From Caenispirillum bisanense (GTDB taxonomy: Bacteria; Pseudomonadota; Alphaproteobacteria; Rhodospirillales; Rhodospirillaceae), in NCBI RefSeq assembly GCF_039523075.1, contig NZ_BAAAEP010000001.1, positions 1 through 64,000 on the forward strand: a stretch of DNA of 64,000 nucleotides. Direction: 5' to 3'. Of this stretch, positions 18,301 through 24,682 are shown piece by piece. The notes beneath the pieces were generated by a model that was not told the origin of the DNA, did no database searches, and saw only the letters and a program-made list of their open reading frames with translations. Every line of letters starts with the position of its first letter. The stretch's first letter is position 1. Position numbers and translations under genes: made by a program.

Positions 18301-18912
18301 GCCCACCGCAAGGCGCGGCAGGCGGAGCATCCCGACCTGACGCTGACCCAGATGTACAACGTGCTGGAGAAGATGCGCGCCGAGCGGCCGCTCGACGAGG
18401 CGGAGCGGCGCATCAAGGATCGCGGCCTTATCACCGTGCTGAGGCATCTGCACGACCGCCTCGACGCTCTGGTCTTCCAGGCCTACGGCTGGCCGGCGAC
18501 CCTGGCCGACGGCGACGTGCTGGCCCGGCTGGTGGCGCTCAACCGTCAGCGGGCGCTGGAGGAGCGGCAGCGGAACGTGGTCCACTGGCTGCGCCCCGAC
18601 TACCAGAAGCAGCGCGCCGGCCTGGTGCCGCGCAAGGCGCCGGCCAGGGCGCCCGACAGCGGCCGCGACCTCGACGTCACCCTGGCGGAAGCGGACGAAA
18701 AGCCGGCGTGGCCGCGCAGCCTGCCGGAACGCGCTCGCCTGCTGCGCGACCTGCTGGCCGGCCAGGACCGGCCGCTGACGGCGGCGGAGGTCAACCGCCT
18801 GTTCGCCAAGGCCCGCAAGGAGCGCGAACAGCGCGTCGCTGAGGTGCTGGAAACCCTGGTGAAGCTGTCGCAGGCCCGCAGCCTGGAGGGCGGCCGCTAC
18901 GCCGGGCGCTGA
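15385..18912 (+). CDS. MmeI-like (type IIL) restriction-modification enzyme
   Basis: A 1175-residue single-chain enzyme combining endonuclease, N6-adenine methyltransferase and target recognition. Near the N-terminus Asp-83, Glu-93 and Lys-95 (GRIDLYKRGCFVLEAKQG) form the same D-x9-E-x-K nuclease motif as MmeI. A helical connector follows. The methyltransferase has SAM motif LDPACGSGNFLYVALEHM near residue 435 and catalytic NPPF near 602. The recognition region follows (about 750-960, with RPYLNGRDLTGR and GNDPRYSKSNCFDKFPFP), then a C-terminal helical domain. In this family one strand is methylated for host protection. It appears complete. Bases about 17800-18160 have clearly lower GC than the flanks, suggesting exchange of part of the recognition module. 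Confidence 0.88.
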   Translation: MRDVEEPAAPRASAAEVAAFIARWEPSGGAELANYALFLTELCDLLRLDRPEPARADTHLNDYVFERQVVIPGVGETTTGRIDLYKRGCFVLEAKQGVQQQIAAERALRPFAAAAAAEAPPRRQKGAGTRGGREWSDAMLRARGQAHAYARAIAAETGECPPFMIVADVGHSIELYADFSRTGNHYTQFPDGRSFRLTLADLHDPAVQHRLAAVWTAPASLDPSRRAEAVTRHVGRMLAALARSLEKDGNEPRRVSEFLMRCVFTMFAEDVGLLKPADCFRDFLVAHIDDPATFRPMLEDLWRAMDKGGFSAVIKRKVAHFNGGLFRNSRALALTAQQIRLLARAARADWTAVEPAIFGTILERALEPRERHKLGAHYTPRPYVERLVIPTVIEPLRREWDAVKAAALLLAGDGDLPKAQAEALAFHTRLCAVRVLDPACGSGNFLYVALEHMKRLEGEVLDLLEELGQSQYLLELDRHTVDPHQFLGIEKNPRAVAAAELVLWIGYLQWHFRTRGRTQPAEPVLRNFRNIVEGDALLTWTREEPRRDDAGRPLTRWDGETRRLDPVTGHWVPDTGARVPLTRLIEPRPTDWPEADFIVGNPPFLGGKDIRDTLGEGYAEALWSVYSDLPQSIDYVMYWWHKAADLVRRGPVRRFGFITTNSLPQTFSRRVVQMHMTGRRALSLLFAIPDHPWVDAADGAAVRIAMTIAAAGRHDGRLLRVTAESGGDGEGRRVELDERTGRINADLTIGADVSKALPLMANDWLCSPGVKLHGKGFIVTPTKAGELGLGKVKGLEKHIRPYLNGRDLTGRSRGVMVIDLHGLSEVQVRQRFPAVYQHVLETVKPERDLNNEEYRRTNWWLFGRKNTDLRTAIAGLSRYIATVETSRFRTFVFLPVGVRPDNMLVCVALDDAYHLGVLSSRIHVVWALAAGARLGVGNDPRYSKSNCFDKFPFPLPAPDIAQEIRALAEELDAHRKARQAEHPDLTLTQMYNVLEKMRAERPLDEAERRIKDRGLITVLRHLHDRLDALVFQAYGWPATLADGDVLARLVALNRQRALEERQRNVVHWLRPDYQKQRAGLVPRKAPARAPDSGRDLDVTLAEADEKPAWPRSLPERARLLRDLLAGQDRPLTAAEVNRLFAKARKEREQRVAEVLETLVKLSQARSLEGGRYAGR

Positions 18913-18915
18913 GGC

Positions 18916-19380
18916 TCAGGCGTAGGCGGTCGCCGCCTCGATCCAGCGCAGCAGCTGCGGCAGCGGCATGGCGCCCGACTGGCGGGTCAGTTCCTGCCCG
19001 CCGCCGAACACCGCCAGCGTCGGGATGGAGCGGATGCCGTAGCGGGCGGCAAGGCCCGGGTTGGCCTGGGTGTCCACCTTCAGCAGCCGCACCTGCGGCT
19101 CCAGCTGCGCCGCCGCCTGCTCGTAGGCCGGGGCCATCATGCGGCAGGGGCCGCACCACGGGGCCCAGAAGTCGACCACCACCGGAATGTGGGTGCGGCT
19201 GATCAGGGCGTCGAAGGTGGCCTCCGTCGCTTCCACCGGATGGCCGTCGAACAGCGGCGTGCCGCAGGCCCCGCAGCGCGCCTTTTCCGCCGGCCGGTCG
19301 GCGGGCACGCGATTGGCGGCCAGGCACTTGGGGCAGGCGATCTGACGGGCGGCGGAGGTGGCGTCGGCGGCGGCGGTCAT
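18916..19380 (-). CDS. trxC: thioredoxin 2 (TrxC type)
   Basis: A 154-residue thioredoxin with an N-terminal zinc ribbon (CPKC near residue 16 and CGAC about 20 residues later) and the active site FWAPWCGPCRMMAP. The conserved cis-proline region reads IRSIPTLAVF. TrxC proteins reduce cytoplasmic disulfides and respond to oxidative stress. ATG at 19380 with GGGAG just upstream is preferred over an in-frame TTG at 19401. It converges with the restriction-modification gene, only 3 nt between the stops. Confidence 0.93.
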   Translation of the reverse strand: MTAAADATSAARQIACPKCLAANRVPADRPAEKARCGACGTPLFDGHPVEATEATFDALISRTHIPVVVDFWAPWCGPCRMMAPAYEQAAAQLEPQVRLLKVDTQANPGLAARYGIRSIPTLAVFGGGQELTRQSGAMPLPQLLRWIEAATAYA

Positions 19381-19417
19381 GGCGGGCTCCCGGACGGACA
19401 AGGGTGCGGATGCTGGT

Positions 19418-19446
19418 TACATAAGAAGACACTGATGTTCATGCAA
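19418..19446 (-). promoter_or_regulatory. weak promoter candidate for trxC
   Basis: Minus-strand TTGCAT (19441-19446), 17-nt spacer, TATGTA (19418-19423), in a locally AT-richer patch 38 nt before the ATG. The -35 match is poor. Confidence 0.35.
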
Positions 19447-19576
19447 GCGTCACGGGTGGGGTCGTAAGTCTCATGGAGGAAAGCCGCAGCCTGGAAGTTG
19501 GTTACTCGCAACGGCATGAAACTGTCATGCTTTGGTACCGAAACGGAAGTCGGGACATCTCTGCCCGGAGCGGACA

Positions 19577-20950
19577 ATGGCGCCAGCGCCGCCCGCCGAC
19601 CTGCGGGCCTTCATCGATGGCATGGACCAGGGGGTCGTCATCGGTCGCCTGGAGCACGATGCCGCCGGCGCGCCGCGCGACATCGTGATCACCACGGAAA
19701 ACCCGGCCGCCGCCCGCATCCTCGGGCGGTCGCTGACCGGCCATGCCCTCAGCGCCATCGACCCGCGCGGCCTGCCGCTGTGGCGCGACCTGTGGGCGCG
19801 GGTGCTGGCCACCGGCCAGGGCGAGCGGCGGGAGCTGCATGTGGCGAGCCTCGGCATCTGGCTCGACATCTTCGTGCTGCCGCTCGGCCCGCCCCGGCGG
19901 CAGCGGGTGGCGGCGGTGTTCCGCGACATCACCGACAGCCGCCAGGTGGCGGAGGCGCTGCGGTCCAGCGAGGAACGCCTGCGCATGGCCATGGACGCCG
20001 GCAACCTGGCGACCTGGGACTGGGCCATGGATCGCGGCGAGATCACCTGGTCGGACTCCCACTACCGCATGATGGGCTATGGCGTCGGCGCCGTGCGGCC
20101 GAGCTATGACGCCTGGATCAGCCGCGTCCATCCCGACGACCGCGCTGCCACCGAAGCGGCGCTGCAGCGGGCGCGCGACAGCCGCACCCCCTATTCCCAC
20201 CATTTCCGCACTCTGCACCCGGACGGCACGGTGCGCTGGTGCTACGGCCGCGGCACCTTCCTCTACGACGACCGCGGCCGGCCGGTGCGCATGATCGGCG
20301 TCATGGAGGACACCACCGAACGCCGGCGGTGGGAGGAAACCCTGCGAGTGATGGTGGAGGAACTGCACCACCGCGGCCGCAACCTGCTGGCGCTGGTCAG
20401 TTCCATCGCCAACCAGACGCTCACCGCCAGCAGCGGCCTGGACGACTTCTCCCTCCGCTTCGGCGACCGGCTGGAGGCGCTGTCGCGGGTGCAGGACCTG
20501 CTCGCCCGTCCCGACCGCGCGGCGGTGACCATCGGCGGCCTGCTGCGCATGGAGATGGATGCCCTCGGCACCGACGGCGAGGCGCTGGTGGTGGACCTGG
20601 ACGGGCCGGAAGTGGCGCTGCCGGAAACGGTGGTGCAGACCCTCACCCTGGCGCTGCACGAACTGGCCACCAACGCCCGCAAGTACGGCGCCCTCAAGCA
20701 GGGGGCCGGGCGGTTGCGGGTCAGCTGGACGGTGGAGCCGGCGGCCGACGGCGGCCGGCTGCTCACCCTCGACTGGCGGGAGGAGGTGGCTGAGCCGCTG
20801 CCGCCGCCGGCCGTCACCGATCGCGGCGGCTACGGCCGCAAGCTGATCGAGCGGGCGTTGCCCTATGCCCTGGGCGCCCGCACCTCCTACCGTCTGGACA
20901 GCAGCGGCGTCCACTGCACCATCGCCCTGCCCCTGCCCGACGGCGCCTGA
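19577..20950 (+). CDS. PAS-domain HWE-family sensor histidine kinase
   Basis: A 457-residue soluble kinase without membrane segments. Residues about 10-125 form a PAS domain, and a second PAS/PAC with ERLRMAMDAGNLATWDWAMD and MGYGVGAVRPSYDAWISRVHPDD covers about 130-260. The kinase core begins with VEELHHRGRNLLALVSSIAN (phospho-acceptor His), then LTLALHELATNARKYGAL (N box) and LTLDWREE, the W-x-E signature of HWE kinases. HWE kinases are abundant in alphaproteobacteria, acting in light, redox or general-stress signalling. No response regulator is adjacent. ATG 19577 has GGAG upstream. Confidence 0.88.
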   Translation: MAPAPPADLRAFIDGMDQGVVIGRLEHDAAGAPRDIVITTENPAAARILGRSLTGHALSAIDPRGLPLWRDLWARVLATGQGERRELHVASLGIWLDIFVLPLGPPRRQRVAAVFRDITDSRQVAEALRSSEERLRMAMDAGNLATWDWAMDRGEITWSDSHYRMMGYGVGAVRPSYDAWISRVHPDDRAATEAALQRARDSRTPYSHHFRTLHPDGTVRWCYGRGTFLYDDRGRPVRMIGVMEDTTERRRWEETLRVMVEELHHRGRNLLALVSSIANQTLTASSGLDDFSLRFGDRLEALSRVQDLLARPDRAAVTIGGLLRMEMDALGTDGEALVVDLDGPEVALPETVVQTLTLALHELATNARKYGALKQGAGRLRVSWTVEPAADGGRLLTLDWREEVAEPLPPPAVTDRGGYGRKLIERALPYALGARTSYRLDSSGVHCTIALPLPDGA

Positions 20951-21036
20951 CGCGCGACCCCCTTCCGCTGCGGCGGTCAAAAGGGGTAGAGTTGCGGCCA
21001 GCCAACACGCGCAACGGTTTCTTCCGGCCGCCTTCC

Positions 21037-21985
21037 ATGACCGACCCTGTTTCCGGCCCCGCCCGGCCGACCGCCGTTCTGGTTCTTGATTCCGGCATCG
21101 GCGGCATGACCGTGGTGCGGGCGATCCGCCGCGCCTGCCCCGGCACCGCCGTCACCTACCTGGCCGATTCGGCCTGGTTCCCCTACGGCCGGCTGTCGCC
21201 GCAGCAACTGACGGCGCGGGTCGGCACCCTGGTGGCGGAGGCGCTGGCCCACTGGCGGCTGGATGCGGTGGTGATCGCCTGCAACACCGCCACCACCATC
21301 GCCCTGGATGCCCTGCGCCCGGCCGTGCCGGTGCCCATGGTGGGGGTGGTGCCGCCGGTGAAGACGGCCGCCGCCCAGTCGCGCAGCCGTACCATCGCCC
21401 TGCTGGCGACCGAGGGCACCATCCGCACCCCCTACGTCGACCGCCTGATCGCCAGCTTCGCCGCCGATTGCCGGGTGGTGCGGGTGGGCTGCCGCCATCT
21501 CGCCGCCCTGGCCGAGGACAAGGCGCGCGGCCTGCCGGTGGACGCCGCCCGCCTGCGGGCCGATCTGGCGCCGCTGCTGGCGCCGGAGGCGGCGGCGGTG
21601 GATGTGGCGGTGCTGGGCTGCACCCACTACCCCATCCTGCGGCCGGAGCTGGAGGCGGCGCTGCCCGCCGGCCTGTCCTGGCTCGACCCGGCGGAGCCGG
21701 TGGCGCGGCGGCTGGCGCAGGTGCTGGCCGAGGCCCCCGGCCCGGAGGCCGCGCCGGTGCCGCCGCAGCCGGCCCCTGCCCTGCCCGACGTCGCCTGTTT
21801 CACCGGCCCGGTGCCGGCGCCGGTGCAGCGGGACTTCGCCGCCGCCGCCGGCTTCCCCCCCCTCGCCCCCCGGGCCCTCGCCCCCCCCGCCCCGCGCCGG
21901 CTTCACCCGCCTCGCCCGCTGGCCCTTCGCCGCCGCCGGGCTGCCGCGCCCGGTGGACGACGGGGCGGTGCGGGTGGCGGTCTGA
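21037..21985 (+). CDS. murI: glutamate racemase, frameshifted as read
   Basis: MurI converts L- to D-glutamate for peptidoglycan. The frame from ATG 21037 shows VLDSGIGGMTVVRAIRRACP (catalytic Asp), VVIACNTATTIALDAL (first Cys) and VAVLGCTHYPILRPELE (second Cys). After about 21850 it enters C-runs (TTCCCCCCCC and CGCCCCCCCC) and the family C-terminus GFTRLARWPFAAAGLPRP continues only in the +1 phase, ending at TGA 21983-21985. Without correction the original frame runs on, antisense to the LysR gene, to 22458. One extra C in a homopolymer explains this. MurI is usually essential, so a sequencing error is likeliest. Confidence 0.82.
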
Positions 21986-21991
21986 CCGGGC

Positions 21992-22858
21992 TCAGCCGTC
22001 GCCGGCGAGGTCGGCCGCCGCCGCGGCGAACTCCGCCGTCACCCACTCGGCGACGGCACGGATGCGCGCCTGCCGCCGCAGGCCGGCATGGATCACCAGC
22101 CACGCCTCCCGCCGCACCGGCACATCCGCCGACAACCGCCGCAGGGCGGGGTCGGCGTCGGCCAGCCAGCACGGCAGCATGCCGACGCCGTGGCCGGCCC
22201 GCACCGCCTCCAGCAGCGCCAGCACGTGGGACGTCCGCAGCACCACCGGCGCGTCGCCCCGTACCCGCGCCGCCCAGCGAGCTTCCGGCAGGTGGGCGAG
22301 GCTGTCGTCATAGGCAACCCAGCGGCGGCCGGCGAGGCCGGGACCATCCTCGGCACGCCCGTAGGGGGCGCAGCCGAACTCCCCCACCTTGCGCGCCACC
22401 ACGCCCGAATCGCGTGGCCGTGCCAGCCGCAGCGCCATGTCGGCCTCCCGCCGGGTGAGGTTGAGGGTGCCCGACGACGGCACGATCTCCAGCGCGATCT
22501 GCGGCCAGCGGCGCCAGAAGCTGCCGAGGCGCGGCACCAGGAAGCGGGCGGCGATGCTCTCGGTGGCGGTCAGGCGGACGCTGCCGGCGGCGGCGCCGTC
22601 GCCACCGTCGCGGGCCAGGCGAGCGATGGCTTCCGCCTCCGCCGCCATGGCCTCGCCGCGCGCCGCCACCGCCTCCCCCAGGGCCGTCGCCACCTGACGA
22701 CCGTCGGCGCGGGTGAACAGGGTGGCGCCGAGGGCCTGCTCCAGCGTCGCCAGCCGGCGGGCGACGGTGGTCTGGTTCACGCCCAGCTGCCGCGCCGCCG
22801 CCGACAGGCTGCCGCTGCGGCTGACCGCCAGCACGATGCGCACGTCGTCCCAGTGCAT
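21992..22858 (-). CDS. LysR-family transcriptional regulator
   Basis: A 288-residue regulator. The N-terminal winged helix reads DVRIVLAVSRSGSLSAAARQ and LGVNQTTVARRLATLEQALG; the effector-binding domain follows from about residue 90 (VRLTATESIAARFLVPRLGS). It is divergent from the isochorismatase-family gene at 22989, the usual LysR arrangement, so it may control that gene. The inducer is unknown. The stop lies 6 nt from the corrected murI stop. Confidence 0.92.
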   Translation of the reverse strand: MHWDDVRIVLAVSRSGSLSAAARQLGVNQTTVARRLATLEQALGATLFTRADGRQVATALGEAVAARGEAMAAEAEAIARLARDGGDGAAAGSVRLTATESIAARFLVPRLGSFWRRWPQIALEIVPSSGTLNLTRREADMALRLARPRDSGVVARKVGEFGCAPYGRAEDGPGLAGRRWVAYDDSLAHLPEARWAARVRGDAPVVLRTSHVLALLEAVRAGHGVGMLPCWLADADPALRRLSADVPVRREAWLVIHAGLRRQARIRAVAEWVTAEFAAAAADLAGDG

Positions 22859-22988
22859 CCGTTCCCTTCCCTTCCCTTCCCTGCAAAAATGCAGACTGCT
22901 GCGGCGAAGTCTCGGCTACGCCCTGCGCCGGTGCAAGGGCTAGTCTGACCGCACGACACCCTCACCCCTGCCGGAGACCGACCTCGCC

Positions 22989-23654
22989 ATGACCTCCCCC
23001 GTCGCCGCCCCTGCCGCCCCGCTCACCCTGCTGGCCATGGCCGGCCTCAATCTGACGCCGTCGCGGCTGGCCGATGCCGTGCTGCTGCTCATCGACTGCC
23101 AGAACGAGTACCTGCAGGGGCCGCTGGCGCTGCCCGGCGCCGCCGCAGCGGCCGACGAGGCGGCGGCGCTGCTGCGCCGCGCCCGCGCCGCCGGCACGCC
23201 GGTGGTGCATGTGGTCCACCAGGGCGGCGCCGGCGGCCCCTTCGACCCCGAGGCGCCGCGCGGCGCCATCATGGATGCGGTGGCGGCGGCCCCCGGCGAG
23301 GCGGTGGTGCCCAAGCGCCTGCCCAATGCCTTCGCCGGCACCGACCTGCAGGCCCGCCTGCGCGCCACCGGCCGCAGCGAGCTGATTGTCGTCGGCTTCA
23401 TGACCCACATGTGCGTCAGCGCCACCGTGCGGGCGGCGCTCGACCACGGCTGTCGCAGCACGGTGGTGGCGGGATGACCTCAAAGCGGGGGGGTGGCGCC
23501 CGCCTGCACCACCGGGCCGCTGCCGGCGGCGGCGACGGGCACGGGCGGCGAGGCGGCGGTGGTGGATGCCGATACCCTGCACCGGGTGGAACTGGCGGCG
23601 CTGGCCGACCGCTTCGCGGTAGTGGCGGCGCGGCAGGCCGACATTCCCGACTGA
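22989..23654 (+). pseudogene. isochorismatase-family cysteine hydrolase, interrupted by in-frame TGA
   Basis: The frame starts at ATG 22989. It contains the catalytic triad positions of cysteine hydrolases: Asp in LLLIDCQNEYL, Lys in VVPKRLPNAFAGTD and Cys in VGFMTHMCVSATVRAAL. After STVVAG a TGA occurs at 23475-23477, giving a 162-residue product. The same frame continues to TGA at 23652-23654 with a normal-looking C-terminus (PACTTGPLP, then LHRVELAALADRFAVV). The stop lies in an apparent 27-bp insertion bounded by two GTGGCG copies (23466-23471 and 23493-23498). The truncated protein keeps all catalytic residues but loses the C-terminal strand and helix, so activity is doubtful. It is divergent from the LysR gene. 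Confidence 0.72.
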
Positions 23655-23732
23655 CCGGCGGGGCGGCACCGCACCCCAGGAAATCGCCGCCGCAGGGTTG
23701 AAAGCGGCCGATGCGGCGTGCATGTTGCCTGC

Positions 23733-24245
23733 ATGACCAAGAAGGCCACCGCCAACAAGCTGGGAGCCCTCGCCCTCGCCCTGGTGGATGCCGCCGGCGA
23801 GGGCTTCGGCGACCTGTCGCCCTCCGCCGCCGCCGCGGTGCTGACGCTGCGCCACCACGCCAGCCTCGGCACCACCGAGCTGGCCGGCATCATCGGCCTG
23901 TCGCAGCCGGCCTGCACCCGCATGATCGACCGGCTGGTGGCCGACGGCTACGCCTGCCGCCTGCCGCCCCAGGGCCGGGTGGTGCCGGTGGCGCTGACCG
24001 ACGCCGGCCGCCGTGCCGGAGAACTGATGCAGGCCCGCCGGCTGACCGCCCTGCGCGACGTGGTGGAGGTGCTGGACAAGAAGGAGCGCAAGGAGTTTGA
24101 TCGCCTTCTCGACCGCCTGCTGACGGCGGTGGTGCGCGAGCCTGCCCATGCGCGCCGCATCTGCCGGCTGTGCGACCGCCGCAGCTGCGGCGAAGGCGCC
24201 TGCCCGTGCCCCTGTCCGCAGCCGCAGACGGCCGACCCGCCCTGA
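23733..24245 (+). CDS. MarR-family regulator with cysteine-rich tail
   Basis: A 170-residue winged-helix regulator: SAAAAVLTLRHHASLGTTEL, AGIIGLSQPACTRMIDRLVA (recognition helix) and the wing GRVVPVALTDAGRR. The C-terminal tail reads ICRLCDRRSCGEGACPCPCP, with six cysteines in about 20 residues, which could bind a metal or sense redox state. ATG 23733 is chosen over an in-frame GTG at 23718 because it starts the basic MTKKATANK segment common to such proteins. A hemerythrin gene follows 36 nt later, probably co-transcribed. Confidence 0.87.
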   Translation: MTKKATANKLGALALALVDAAGEGFGDLSPSAAAAVLTLRHHASLGTTELAGIIGLSQPACTRMIDRLVADGYACRLPPQGRVVPVALTDAGRRAGELMQARRLTALRDVVEVLDKKERKEFDRLLDRLLTAVVREPAHARRICRLCDRRSCGEGACPCPCPQPQTADPP

Positions 24246-24281
24246 CGGTCCCCCCGCCGTCATCACACGAAGGCCCGCCCC

Positions 24282-24680
24282 ATGCCGCTGATCACCTGGA
24301 CCCCCGCCTACAGCGTCGGCCACCCGGATCTCGACCAGGACCACCAGAACCTGGTCGACCTCCTCAACATGCTGCATGAGGCGTGGGAGAGCGGCGAGGA
24401 TCTGGCCGTGCGGCTCGGCATCGTCGACGAGCTGCTGATGTACACCGACTACCATTTCCGCCGCGAGGAAGGGCTGCTGGCCGAACACGGCTACCCCCGG
24501 CTGGCGGATCAGCAGGCCGCCCACGCCGCCCTGCGCCAGAGCGTGGAGGACTTCCGCAGCCGCCACCTGTCGCACCCCGACACCGCCCTGACGGCGGAGA
24601 TTGAGACCTTCCTCAAGACCTGGATGATGTCCCACATCCTGGAGGAAGACCTGCAGTACCGGTCGCTGTTCGCCGACTAG
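24282..24680 (+). CDS. bacteriohemerythrin
   Basis: A 132-residue single-domain hemerythrin binding O2 (or NO) at a non-heme di-iron centre. Ligand positions are visible: YSVGHPDLDQDHQNLVDLLN, YTDYHFRREEGLLAEHGYP, QQAAHAALRQSVEDF and MMSHILEEDLQY. Length is typical of stand-alone bacteriohemerythrins. It follows the Cys-tailed MarR gene and converges with a sensor kinase gene, with stops only 2 nt apart. Confidence 0.93.
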   Translation: MPLITWTPAYSVGHPDLDQDHQNLVDLLNMLHEAWESGEDLAVRLGIVDELLMYTDYHFRREEGLLAEHGYPRLADQQAAHAALRQSVEDFRSRHLSHPDTALTAEIETFLKTWMMSHILEEDLQYRSLFAD

Positions 24681-24682
24681 GG

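Noticed and set aside
21986..22458. Extended C-terminus of murI in the uncorrected frame
   Set aside because: The sequence becomes Arg/Pro-rich and is antisense to a well-supported LysR gene.
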